From assembly GCA_014773175.1 (NCBI GenBank), contig VXCM01000480.1, forward strand, positions 99,164 through 163,163: 64,000 nt of DNA, in the 5' to 3' direction. Positions within the stretch are counted from its first letter, which is position 1; the number at the start of each line of letters is the position of its first letter. Positions 51,994 through 63,781 of this stretch are shown here, piece by piece. The stretch is from Lucifuga dentata (lineage: Eukaryota; Chordata; Actinopteri; Ophidiiformes; Bythitidae). Both the position numbers and the translations under genes were made by a program. The notes beneath the pieces are model-generated. The model was not told the DNA's origin, did no database searches, and saw only the letters and a program-made list of their open reading frames with translations.

Positions 51994-52892
51994 GTGAGCC
52001 TTGCCACACCCTCTTTGCTTGTTTCATTCCTTCATATGTGCCTGCTAACTGTGTCCACTTTCACCTGCTGCTCCTCCTGTACTTGGCCAGATCTTTCTCC
52101 AGCTCTGTGTGTTGCTCTGGTGTCACTACTTGAGTGGCTGTGTCGGCCACTGGCTCGAATGACGTTTGTACAGCCACAGGGCTAATGACAGGGGACGGGA
52201 AAATAATTTCTCTCTATAAAATGAGGCATTTGTCAAAAGGCTGTACTCTAATGACAATGTAGGCTCAAGGACCTTTGAATCAGCCAGAGAGCGATAATGT
52301 AAGTGTTTTTTCATGGCGAGCTGGTCTGTTTCATGCGTCAGCGTGGGTGAGCATTCAATTGTCTTTGAGCATGTATGTGTGTCTGTTGGAGTGTGTGTGT
52401 CTAAGCACAAACTGTGGGTGTCTAATGGTGCTTGTTCTCCTTGTTGTTGTGTGTCTCACTTTTTCTTCCAGTGCAAAACATCATTTGGACCATATGGTTG
52501 CATAAATGGGTTGAAGTTGGTGGGGGAATTGCTTCTCTCCACACTATCCAGTCAGCGGCAGCTTGTTGTTGTGTATCAGTATCACCCTGTCATGTGCTGG
52601 GATGTGGTTCCTGCTTCCAGCTCGTGTGCGGCAGCCTGCCTCCCTGCCTCCCTCCCTGCCTTATCTCAGGGGACCACTAGCTAGTGTGTGAACAGAACAG
52701 AATGTCTCAATAACACTGTCTGCCAGCAAAACACAAGCACCTCATCAGCAGCTGCTGTTGCTGGTCTCAGGTGAATGCTTTTTGATGAGGCACCCACAGC
52801 CAGTTTTCACACCACTTAGTGCCACCACCTGGAGAGTGCTTTGATGAGCTTAGCCTGTCAGCTGTCATTCAGGATGCATTGGGCAATGACAT

Positions 52893-53534
52893 AGTGGCTG
52901 CGTTCCAAGTTCCTTATTCATTTCCACGTTTCCCTCACTTGCGTCTTAGTCCCGCCCACTGAAGACGCAAGGAAGAGATGTGAGGACAGAGGAGCTGAGG
53001 AGTGACGATTTAAGAGAACTGAAACATCCTTAAGCATCATCTGAAGCGACGTGACTTGTCACACAGCTGATCAGCTGTCAAAGCGCTTGGAGCTGCTGTG
53101 TTTTAGTTTCTAGAAGATAATAAAATAATGAAATATTCTCCTCTGATTATTACTGTNGCTGTGTTTTAGTTTCTAGAAGATAATAAAATAATGAAATATT
53201 CTCCTCTGATTATTACTGTAACAGTTAACATGCACAGTTTGACAAACGTCCACATGCAGAACAATCTGACTTTATAATCTACAGATGATCACATTTTTAA
53301 GTGTATTTCACTGCTCAGAGAGTTAAAATGTAAATGTTTTTCAGTGTTAATGAACTTTTCCATGTTTTATTAAACATTTCAGTGGATTTTGTTGGTACAG
53401 ATCAATACAGCATCAATTTCTGAACAGAAATAATCGCTTTGGAATGTCCTTAAAGATGGCGGACCTGATTAGTTTCCGGGTCACGTGAGGAGTGAGGAAC
53501 GATCAAATAAGGAAGTTGGAATGCACCCACTCCA
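52893..53534. mobile_element. Non-autonomous hAT-like element (MITE)
   Basis: The left end AGTGGCTGCGTTCCAAGTTC and the inverse of the right end AGTGGGTGCATTCCAACTTC match closely, and the similarity continues through CTTATT. The flanks GCAATGAC and CCAATGAG agree at six of eight positions, consistent with an aged 8-bp target duplication as made by hAT transposases. There is no transposase frame. An N at 53157 separates two exact 62-bp copies, so the real element is about 580 bp. Confidence 0.6.
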
Positions 53535-55309
53535 ATGAGTCCTGTTCCAGGATGGCCATGTTGTGTGTGTGTCCGTGTGGGGAGAGGGATTCATAGATGT
53601 ATGGCCGCTCATGGGATTATTCGAATAATTGTTTTATGGAACAGGGATTTTGGGATTTGCAATTTTGTCACAACCACAGTGATAAAAAGAAGCACTGGGA
53701 GGTTAAGCTAAGAGAACCTCAGAGATTACTTCACTTGATATTTTATCTGACAGAAGTTGCTACACCTCTAAACCTAAAGATCTCATTGCTATTCCACAGA
53801 CACAGACCAGTTTAGATGCTGCTGTCAAGGTGTCCTATGGAGTTTTCTTCTAAACAAAAATGGTTCCACAATTACACCAACATTATGTGTATTCCTAAAG
53901 CCTAACAAATGTTGTCATTCCCTTTCCTACCTCATTTGCAAAGGAAAATTGTTCAAGGTTTTGAAAACTGTATTCTTCTTGTTTTTCGTGGAACTTTGGA
54001 TGCATACTTTGGATGAACTATGGATCCATTGATACCAGGCCAGTGTCAGGCTGGTGCCTTCATAAGACCCAGCCTATGTTTCCACAGGTTGGAGTGTCGG
54101 TTAATAGGATGTGGTGGTGGTTCCCTTACAGGAAACAGAAGTCAGCATATACCCAAACAATAACAACAACAACAAAAATAGCATATGGCAGCTAGCAACT
54201 GATTAGGTGTTTGAAGTCTAAGTAAGAATGTTGTAAAAACATTAAAAGTGGAATTAATTTATCCTTATCATAATGGACTTAAGGATATATACATCCCTAT
54301 AGTGTGCTGGTAAAAACCATTAGATTGAAACAACATGGGGACTTGCTCGTCAAAACAGTTCTTTGCAGCACTCACTAGTGGTCAGAAACTCCACAGGGCA
54401 GTTTTAATTCTTGCTTGAAGCTGCTATAAGCTTCCAGTTGAAAATACAGCATAGACTGAACTGTCCCAGAATAACTAGAGATATTTGCTATATGCTGATG
54501 TTCTGTACTTTAGCGTGACTTGTTATCTAGTCTGTTCTGATCTTTGCTTCCTCCTGAGCTGTTAAAGTGTCTTGTAGTCTGTATATCAGCACTCACACTC
54601 TCATTATTTTTAATAACAGTCAGTATGAGTCAGTTAAACCTGCCTTTGAATTTCGGTGTTCTCAACTGATGGAGAACTTACTTGAAAATCAGCCGAATAA
54701 AACCTCATAAACCATCTGCAGTGCTTCAGGTTGTATTGATTTATGTAATTGCCCCATTTCCCTCCCTTGCAATCATTTTAGTGTATATCTGACAATGGTA
54801 TACAATCCTAACATAAGGTACGAAATGAATGTGACAGACCATCTAAAATCAAACCTGCAGTTTGCTCCCCGAGTCAGTCGGCATCACTTAACATGAAGCA
54901 AAATGTAGAAATATAGTCCAAACTAGTCAATGCCTCCACAAATTAATTCAATGCTAATTTATTTAGCAATGGATGAAATGCTATATTCAGCATTTCAGTG
55001 ACATTATGGCCTCTGGGTTTCTAAAAGAGCTACAGGCCTGTTTCACCACTCAGTGCTGATTACAAAAGCTGAGCGACTCCTTCGGCAGTCTATGCTCTGT
55101 GCATGACACCCTGGCTATAAATCAAGCCTTGACGACACCACTGTCCTTTAAAATCCCTCACTGTGTTTCTCTGTGCAAAAGGTTAGAAGAGGAATCAAAT
55201 TATGAGCTGCGAAATGCTGTTGTTGAAAACTACGTAGAACGTGTCATGTTCCACTATTGCATCAGCCAGGTGACCCAGAGTCTCACCCTCATTTCCCCCC
55301 ACAATTGAT

Positions 55310-56700
55310 AGTCTTCTAAATCTATCAGCAAACGGTATTTCTGAAATGTGAAAAATTCTTCATCTGCACAACGGAATTTTTATAACTCTGTTGTAGCAAT
55401 GCACTGTCCACAAAACTCCATCTAGAATAATATCTTTTCATGTGATTATCGAGGATGGGGTCAGTGCTGCCATTCGCAAGATGAAGTCATTCACTTGTGT
55501 TTTTGATCCCATTCTGACAAGCTCTTTAAAGTCTGCTTCCAGTGAACTTCCTCACTTTATAACCCAGACAATAAACTCTGATCTGCAATTAGAAATCTTC
55601 CCCAAAGTTTTCAAAAAAAAAAAAAGCTGTGGAATAACCTCTTTTGAGAAATGCAACCAGTGTTGACCTTAGCAATTACAGGCCCATCTCTAGTCTTCAT
55701 TTCCCTGCTAAGTGTCTGGAGGAAATGTGCTTTTAACATCTGAATAATTATCGGAATAATGATGGCATATTATAAAAGTTCCATTTGGGTTATTAAGCCA
55801 ACGACAGCACTGAAGCAGCTGTACAAAATGTAGTAAATGATCTGAGAATTACTGTTGATTCTCACAAAGTAGCTATTCCTGTCTTTTTAAAGTTTATGGC
55901 AGCTTTTGACATAATAAAACATAAAGATTAATTGAGAGAAAGAAGAGTGGTTCTTATGACTTGAACACAGGTTAGCAATTATTCATCTGAGACTGTAATA
56001 TTACTTAAGGAAACATTTTCACTCACTTTTCTTTTTACATGCTTGAGGTTGCTAATTATCTCACAATGTCAGTTACCGATGTTTTGCAGATGATGCCCTG
56101 TTGTATATTTTAGTTTCACCAGATGACGCTGTCATTCTGTGCACTCATTTAACATTTTAGAATTTGGAGAAATATATGAAAAAATATTGTTACTGTCAAA
56201 TCCAAGGTAGAAAGAGATACATTTCCCTTAAGGTTTGTTTAAAACAAATGTAAGTTACAGAATATGGCAGTGATTTTGGTCACCAAACATAATTTTAATT
56301 CTTATTTTAACAAGGTCACAAAAACATCTTTTCCCATCTTGGGGACTCTGAATTGTAAATTCTAATTCATAACTGTGCAACAAGAATCTTAACTAATATT
56401 AATATTTGAAGTTGCATCACCCCACTACCTTGGCTACCTGTAGCTTTTAGAATTAATGTTAAGGTCCTGTAACTTATTTGTAAGTATTAAAATGGCCTAC
56501 TACCTGATTTTGTCAAACATTGTCTTTCATTGTATTTTAATATAGGGACACTGTGGTTCTCTTCAATTCCACTAAACTATGGAATATCCTACTGATTTAT
56601 TTTAGACTTTTCAAATGGCACATTTTTCTGTTTGTTTTGTTTTGTTTTGTTTTTTTTTTTTGTTTTTTTTTTAGAAGAAATTAAAAAAGTTTACTTTGGC
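55310..56700 (+). pseudogene. Fossil L2/CR1-type LINE reverse transcriptase
   Basis: Broken plus-strand frames carry the ordered landmarks of a non-LTR reverse transcriptase. These are a DPI...FPKVFK region (55440-55620), SNYRPISSLHFPAKCLE at 55671-55721, an AAFD motif with catalytic Asp at 55899-55910, a FADD catalytic motif at 56083-56094, and a downstream ITPLPWLPVAFRINVKVL block starting near 56416. The last block is typical of L2/CR1-clade elements with one ORF2 and a short 3' end. Many stops and shifts show it is dead. The T-rich stretch after 56630 may mark its end. Its upstream limit is uncertain. Confidence 0.75.
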
Positions 56701-57142
56701 ATTTAATTTGGAAAAATGTTATGTTCCCTGCCCACATGTTTTTATCCTTTGGTTTTCCAATATATTTTTAAACTTTTTTTTTTTTTTAACTGTTTTTGAC
56801 TTTAACTGAACATTCTATTAATTGTTAATTCTTAACTTTGTTTCTATATTTTAATCATTTGTACATTTTTGTAAGATATGTTTGCATACTTACATTTCAG
56901 TGTGATTAAATTGCTGTAGAAGTTTGTTTTTTTCTGGATTCACCTTCAGGAGAAAAAAAAGCTTTAGAGTGGGAAAGAGAAAGCTGCAGTGTGCTATTAA
57001 TAGCATTGATAATGATTTGCTTACAAAACGGAGCAGTGGAATTTCCGAGTGTTACGTATTCCACCTCACTGCTTTCTGTGACAAATGGTGACTGTAGAGA
57101 GCTGAGCAAACATTTCTCTCTGAGGTACACACACAGAAGTCT

Positions 57143-57148
<6 letters not shown>

Positions 57149-57181
<33 letters not shown>
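57149..57181 (+). repeat. (GA)n microsatellite
   Basis: A pure GA run of 16 units passing directly into a short GT run. A (GTTT)7 tract follows at 57319-57346. Confidence 0.9.
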
Positions 57182-57183
<2 letters not shown>

Positions 57184-58441
57184 TGTGTCTGCTTGTGTGC
57201 ATGCATGGCCAGATCCTTCTACACTATTCACTATTGCACAGGGCTGCAAAGTGACACCAGCCTCACTGACTGGAATAAAAGTCGCCATTCTCTATCTGCT
57301 GTAACTGTTTTTTTTTTTGTTTGTTTGTTTGTTTGTTTGTTTGTTTTGTTTTTTGTTTTTGCTCAGTCATTTCAGGGCAGTGTGAACTGTTATGAGGCAT
57401 TGTTGATATGGAAAAAATGATATTGTTACAATTATGGCAGCATTATCTCGATTCTGAAATGTTACGCTACATATTAAATATTGAACATTGCAGTGTAAAA
57501 CATAAATGTTCATCCCATTGAGTCCTGTGGTCTCTTTATTGGTTTTTGTATTGGAACAGAGTCTACTTGAATATGCATAGTTTTTGATTCTCAAACGATG
57601 GCAGTTTTTAGTAAAAATGGAATTATAATTCATTAGACAAAAGAACTATGAACCAAAATATCTTGATGCAAGAATTTTGACATAAGATAGAGATGAATAA
57701 TGCTGAATTATTGTCAAGCCCTACTTTGTATGGCTGCAATTTCTCAGTGAATTATGCCCATAGAATTGCATAAGAATGAAAATTGATTCCAGCTCTTGGA
57801 AGATATGAAGGAATCTTTGGTTTGATTTTAATTCATGGTGTGCCAAAAATATTGCCGCATTGTTAAACATAGCTAAATCAGTCATGCAATACTTTTCCTC
57901 ATTATCTTAGATAGTGTGTTGAATTTAAATTTCTTAATCAAACAACAGTAGAGAAAAATCCAACCCATCCCGATCTTCCTAATGACGAGGGTGTAGTCCC
58001 AAATTTGCCAGGCGTTTATAAATATCCCACTGGCTGAAATCCAGCTGCGACAGAGGTCAAGGCAGCCTAGCTATTATTAGTCCATGAAACTCAGCAGGGT
58101 CCTTGGCAATTATGTTGCTTTTTTTTTTTTTTCAAGCAATATCGTATTTATCTCCACTGTGGTCGTATCTTCAGGCTGTTTGACTGCAGGTCTCTCATCT
58201 CCTGCTGAGGACGGTTGTATGAAAAGTTCATGGTCAAACCCCTATGTCACCCCTGCCAACAAAAGAGCTAGACCACTAGAAAAGAAAGATCACCATGCCG
58301 GAAACGCTTAGTATTAACGTTGGCTCAGATTTTACAGATTAGTCATGAAGGCAGTCTTCCAGTAATGAAGGCTTGTTTAGCAGGATTCAGAAAATCCTGC
58401 AGTATGGACATAAGGATAATGTATAGAACAGTAGTATGGAC

Positions 58442-58707
58442 CATAATTTTCACCACAGGTATGTATCTTTCAAAGAACATGTAATGGATCGTATGAACTT
58501 GCATAGTGTTACTAAGGGAGATCTTCCACACAGACGTTTACGATGCTAAGTCAGAAAAAATATGGTTAAAGCTTTTTCCATTTAACTTACACAAAACGTA
58601 TTCTTTGTAATTTGTTATGACTTTGTGTTATTTCTTTTTCTTTTCTTTTTTTCTTTTTTTTTTTTTTACNTTTTTTTTTTTTTTACCTCATAAGACCTGA
58701 TAACATG
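58442..58707 (+). repeat. Copy A of a 270-bp duplicated segment
   Basis: From CATAATTTTCA through CATAAGACCTGATAACAT this segment matches 59828-60104 at high identity, including long shared blocks such as GTGTTACTAAGGGAGATCTT. A poly-T/N join (58670) lies in its 3' part. The copies differ by scattered substitutions and small indels, so the duplication is real and not an assembly repeat. Confidence 0.8.
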
Positions 58708-59827
58708 GAACTGTGTATTATGCTATCCTCCCAGTCCCTTTGAAATATCAAAGTGTTTTAAAAGTGGACATTCTAAATACATTTCCATATTCTGATTGGC
58801 CAACTGTGACATCATGGATGCTGAGCAAACACTCATCCCGTGGTTCGTGGGTGTGTTTAACCAGGTGTGTTGCATGTTGACATCAGTTATCAGTTATGTT
58901 AGAGAAGTGAAGGACTGATCAAAGAGGAAGTGTTCAGGGCGGTTCAGGACCTATACATAGGTTTGACTTACTGGATGCATTTCTATAGCCTTGAACCTTA
59001 GATTTTCCAACTCTGACAGTGTTTAACACACTAAATATTACACTATAGAAATGAGGAAGAACACCAAAAAGCGTAATACTGTATGTGCCTTTTAAAAGAT
59101 GTTCTACGTTGGTATGGACCTGAATTGGAAGAATCCATGAAATGTTTGTTAAAGTTCAGTCTGAACTTGAAAATTGTCTTAAATGCTCTTAATTTCCCAG
59201 TCATCCTTTCTAAACCTTCAAAACTTCTACACATATCTCATATCACAATTCTTGTTCCACAGCTGGAGTGCTACAATTTCAAAATCCATTATATTCTGGC
59301 CACTTTGATGAATGTATAACCACATTTGCAAAGTGGCTGTGATGTCCTGTCAACTGTCTTGCTTATTTGTTAACGTTGCTTTATCAGCTCATTTTGTGCT
59401 GTTGATCTAATCCATGCAGATATCAAAGTTAATATGAAATATTGAATAAACTGAGAGAGAAAGCTCAGCTGATCAGATGATCAACCCCTCCCTCTGCCCT
59501 CTTAAAAGTCTCCATGTGCATTACCTTCCTCAGCTAATCTTTCCAGGACTGTAATGATAAATACACGTGTGTATGTGTGTGTGTCTGTATGCACAATCTG
59601 CCACACACAAAAGAGGAAGATCTGGCTAATGGCCTTGCTCTTGCCTCTCAGCAGCCTCTTTTTTGAGGCTGTGACTGAACGGCTCGCTGTGTTGCACAGC
59701 AACATCTGGCCGCCACTGTTTTGTTCAACAAGACGTGCACAAACTCACAAACTCATTGTTGAGCCAAATTTTGCAGTCTCAGGGTAAAATTAATATAACA
59801 CACTTGACTTCAGTTTTCTGGTCCTGA

Positions 59828-60104
59828 ATAATTTTCAGCCACAGGTGTGTATCTTTCAAAGAATGTATAACGGATCATAGGAAAATAAACTTGCATAGTG
59901 TTACTAAGGGAGATCTTCCACACAGATGTTTATGATGCTAAGTCAGAAAAAATACAACTAAAGATTTTTCCATTTAATTTACCCAAAACTTATTTTGTAT
60001 GATAAGTAAGATGATAAGTGTATAATAATATGTAATTTGGTATGACTTTGTGTTATTTATTTATTTATTTATTTAGTTTTTGCCTCATAAGACCTGATAA
60101 CATA
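59828..60104 (+). repeat. Copy B of a 270-bp duplicated segment
   Basis: The partner of 58442-58707, about 1.4 kb downstream in the same orientation. Where copy A has a T-rich/N stretch, this copy has a (TTTA)n run at about 60052-60074. Either a local duplication or two insertions of one repeat family would explain the pair. Confidence 0.8.
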
Positions 60105-61014
60105 ACATGACAAGCTTTCCCCATTTAGTTTGATAAAATGAATTTTGGATATTGCTTATACAGTTTTGAGAGTAGTTGTTGTGTCTAACGTTATTCTTTT
60201 TCTCTTCAGAGATGTGGCATCTAAATTTCCAAGTTTATTACAGTTAAAAAAAAAAAAAAGGCTTATGAAGTTCTGGAAAGTTATATTACCCATGATGCAG
60301 ATTTAGTATATATAAAATGTGAATCAAAAGCCACACCAGATGAACACAATGGATGATGAGGCCTCCAGCTGTATCAGCTGTTTGAACGCTGAATTGAGTT
60401 GAAGAGTTGAGGAAGAGCAGTCCTCTGGTGAAGCTGAGGGTTTTCTTTCCAAAGAAGGAATCTGATTACAGATAAAGAAATGTGTAGGGACGTAACCATC
60501 CTGTTTCTGTGTTGCCACCACCTCAGAAAGGTGGACAGGAATCGTCATTTCCCTGTGCTCTGTTGTTGCCATAGTGACCAGGGCCACATTCTCAGTCTCT
60601 CTAAGCTTGTAGACAACTTGTTAATGTATATCACATTGTTAATGTGCCATATTTGTGTAGGTACATGTGTCTTTGTGTGGGGTTGTATGTAATGAAACAA
60701 TGGAACATGCAACCATACATCAATGCTATAGAAATGTCTCCTTTCACTCACACTCGCTGATTGTTCATTTAGCTGCGGTGAATGAGAAACTACATTGCAT
60801 GGTGGAGTTTTCAATTCATATTCAGATCTTGCCATTTGTTGAAAACCCAGGTTGTGTGTTAGGAGACTGTTACGTTGAAAGGAGCTTTCCTCTTTCATAC
60901 ACACACATCAATCTTCACATATAAATTTGAATCACAATATTTGCTTGCTTGAAATTAATTTATTTGATAATTTCAGTAAAGGCTGTGTAAATGCTGACAT
61001 GTGCTGTATATGCT

Positions 61015-61018
<4 letters not shown>

Positions 61019-61062
<44 letters not shown>

Positions 61063-61121
61063 ACATATACATATATATACACACACATATACTTATACTA
61101 CATATACATATACTATATATA
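61019..61121 (+). repeat. Compound (GT)n(AT)n(GT)n microsatellite
   Basis: Alternating purine-pyrimidine sequence runs up to the left end of the Tc1-like element, whose TA target lies at 61120-61121. Confidence 0.9.
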
Positions 61122-61843
61122 CACTGCCTGGCCAAAAAAAGTGTCACCATCTGGATTTAACTAAGCAAATAGGTAAGAGCCTTCCATTGGATAGTTACTG
61201 CAGTGATATGTTGCAGCTGGCAACAAGTTATTAAACCCTAACTGATGCAGTGAGTAGCTTCTCATTTCATAANGTTGCAGCTGGCAACAAGTTATTAAAC
61301 CCTAACTGATGCAGTGAGTAGCTTCTCATTTCATAAACAGCCATGTCGGAAGACATATCCTGTGGTCGTGGAAAAGATGTTACTCTGTTTCAGAAGGATC
61401 AAATTATTGGCCTGCATCAAGCAAAGAAAACAACTAAGGAGATTGCTGAAACTACTAAAATTGGGTTAAGAACTGTCCAACACATTATTATAACCTGGAA
61501 GGATGTGCTGGAGAAGACTTTATGCAGTGGTCCGACTCTCCCATCATCAATACAAGATNGAAGGATGTGCTGGAGAAGACTTTATGCAGTGGTCCGACTC
61601 TCCCATCATCAATACAAGATCTTGGTGAAGAATTAATGCAAGTCTGGACAGAAATAAATGTTGTGACATTGCATAAGCTTATCGAAACGATGCCACAGCG
61701 AATGCATGCCGTAATCAAAGCTAAAGGCAGTCCAACAAAATATTGAGTGTGTGACTTTTTTTTTGGCCGGGCAGTNCGTAATCAAAGCTAAAGGCAGTCC
61801 AACAAAATATTGAGTGTGTGACTTTTTTTTTGGCCGGGCAGTA
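61122..61843 (+). mobile_element. Internally deleted Tc1-like transposon
   Basis: The left end CACTGCCTGGCCAAAAAAAG and the inverse of the right end TACTGCCCGGCCAAAAAAAA are terminal inverted repeats, flanked on both sides by TA as expected for Tc1/mariner. A frame from 61343 encodes a transposase N-terminus with a helix-turn-helix-like segment (KDQIIGLHQAKKTTKEIAET, then KIGLRTVQHII). It is then joined to a C-terminal piece ending LIETMPQRMHAVIKAKGSPT-KY and a stop. The catalytic DDE core is absent, so it could only move in trans. Three single-N joins with exact 63-, 61- and 66-bp duplicates inflate it, and the true length is about 530 bp. Confidence 0.85.
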
Positions 61844-63573
61844 TATATCTATATATATCACATGCATATTCATATTCACTCTTACATCCATAACATGTAA
61901 CAGATATTGATTTAGCAGCCACATGCATCTGTACACAGAGAATATATAGTATATTTATTCATAAGCTCATTAGAGGAGTGGATTTGCCTGCTGCCATCCA
62001 TCATGGTGTCAGCCAGCCTCAGCTTGGCACTCAGTGACAACAGAACTACTGCGGAGTCTCTGCTCTTCAGTGTCTCACTTTGCCATTTAATAGAGGTGAG
62101 ATCAGGAAGACAACAGACGAAATGGTAATCTCTCATTTACCTGACAGTGGAATATCCACAAACTGATGTTTTGTAAAAAAAAAAAAAAAAAAAAAATATT
62201 AAAAATTGGTAAACCTGGCACTGATGTTTTATGGAAAAAAAAAAAATCTAAATTGCTTCAGTAATGTGATCTGCACATTGATTCTCATTGTTTGCTGTGG
62301 CGGAAATATATTTTGGTTATGAGAGATAGTTTGCTCTTGTTAGACAAAACCTAATTGGCTGTCATCCATTAGTGTGCTGTGAGTTAAGCACAAGTGGCCC
62401 ACTTTCTACAATTTTTTTGTTTGTCTAATGCTTATTTCGGTATGTTACATCAAATAGCTTTGAATGTTCAGCATGTTCTGTATGAAGGCCTGTCCCTCAG
62501 TCCTTCTGATTGGACAGCAGATGAAAATGTGTGTTGACTTCAAGTGTTTCTCTGCTCAGCGTTGAATATTTTTCTATTTGAGTCCCTCAGACCATTCCTC
62601 CAAAAATTCCCACCATGCTGGGAAAAAAAACATGAGACAGTACAAAAACACTTCAAACTCCTATGAATCAATGACAAAGAAGTGCCTTCTGGTGCTAAAA
62701 GTGTGTATTTTGGCCTTATGTTGCCGTTATAGCTATTGGAAACCACATTTAATGATCTTAAGTTTTCAGACTGCATATAAAGCAGCTTGTGGTAAACACA
62801 ATAACAGAGGAATGATGCTGAATATGATGGATGGGAAGGTGTTCTCTTCCATCTCTTTCTGTGGGTGTTATTACATAATGTGGCTGTCAGTTTTAAGGCT
62901 CTTTTGCATCGTGAAAGGTGATCCTGTGTACGTTATTGAGCAGCACAAAAACCCACTAGACATCCATCCACACGTCATCATAATATATGCATTTGTGATT
63001 CTATAAGCCTCGAGAACAGACATGCAGAAACCTTTTACCGTGCTCAGAAACCCAGATAATCGTGTCATAACCACCACCACTCCCCACCCCCAGCTTTCAA
63101 CGCGCTCTGCATTTCTTGTTTGGGACTTGTGTGATAGCTCAGACCTGGCGGCTTGAGTCAGGCATGAGGACATTCCTAAAATGGATGTCATCTGCATTCT
63201 CGGTGTGACTGTGACACTGGACAGACCCAACAAGCATATTTTTTACGCTGCATCTTCTCAGTTAAAAGGTGCTGCTGTTTTCTCGCCTCTGTGTTGCATC
63301 TTGTCTGCTGCTTTGTGAGAGTCAATATGTGACCAGCTTGGTAATGTTTAGGTCTGTGCAGAGGAAGCATTGCGATCGGTTCAGTAGTGGGTTGAGGGGG
63401 TTTGGATTCAGGGTATTCATGTTAAACCTTTATTTGACCCAAGCCTATCTATCTGTCTAGAAAACCTTTACGCAATGTTTTCATTCTATCACTGTACTGC
63501 TTCAAGTTCATAAGCTCTCTGTCTTCCTCCCTTTCTGTTACTCTCCGTCTCTTGTCTTCTACCATCTCCCTGT

Positions 63574-63575
<2 letters not shown>

Positions 63576-63604
<29 letters not shown>

Positions 63605-63646
63605 CTGTACATACATGTTGTGTTCTTCTCTATGTGTGTGTGTGTG
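63576..63646 (+). repeat. Two UG-repeat tracts before the exon 4 acceptor
   Basis: (TG)n runs at 63576-63604 and 63633-63646 end 18 nt before the acceptor AG. In RNA these are UG repeats, the preferred target of TDP-43 and CELF proteins, so they could affect inclusion of exon 4. The sequence shows only the tracts. Confidence 0.7.
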
Positions 63647-63664
63647 CGTGCTTTCTGCTCCCAG

Positions 63665-63781
63665 CCCCTCTGCGGAAAGCAAAGTTTGTGGAGAGCCCTC
63701 GCATTCCACAATCAGAGCTTGGCTCCCCTTCACACACCTCCACCACTGCCAAGAATCCAGACCTGGACACATACTGCCCTG
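63665..63781 (+). CDS. tanc2: tanc2 coding exon 4
   Basis: This 117-nt exon (39 codons, phase 1 both sides) starts after TGCTCCCAG and ends CCTG before GTAAGT. The peptide begins APLRKAKFVESPRIP, then QSELGSPSHTSTTAK, and ends DLDTYCP. The R-K-x-K-[FY]-V-E-S-P-R-[IV]-P block is shared by TANC1 and TANC2 as I remember them, and the order after the QPVKKLT exon is as expected. With exons 1-3 it brings the model to 145 codons plus one base, roughly 7 percent of the family's usual length near 2000 residues. Two UG-repeat tracts lie 20-90 nt upstream of its acceptor. The next exon is outside the window. Confidence 0.92.

Larger units (their letters stand above)
44826..63664 (+). other. tanc2 intron between coding exons 3 and 4 (about 18.8 kb)
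   Basis: The intron is bounded by a GTAAAG donor and a CTCCCAG acceptor. It holds a poly-T/N join at 45704 and another at 48830, a common fish repeat fragment (48490-48605), a 41-bp palindrome (49155-49195), a candidate internal promoter and alternative first exon (about 51180-51993), a hAT-like MITE (52893-53534), a fossil LINE (55310-56700), a duplicated 270-bp segment (58442-58707 and 59828-60104), a deleted Tc1-like element (61122-61843) and UG-rich tracts just before the acceptor. I see nothing supportable in the remaining unique sequence. Confidence 0.85.

Noticed and set aside
62578..63006. 142-codon plus-strand frame
   Set aside because: It starts at a non-ATG codon, has no recognisable domain, and its composition matches random AT-rich sequence.
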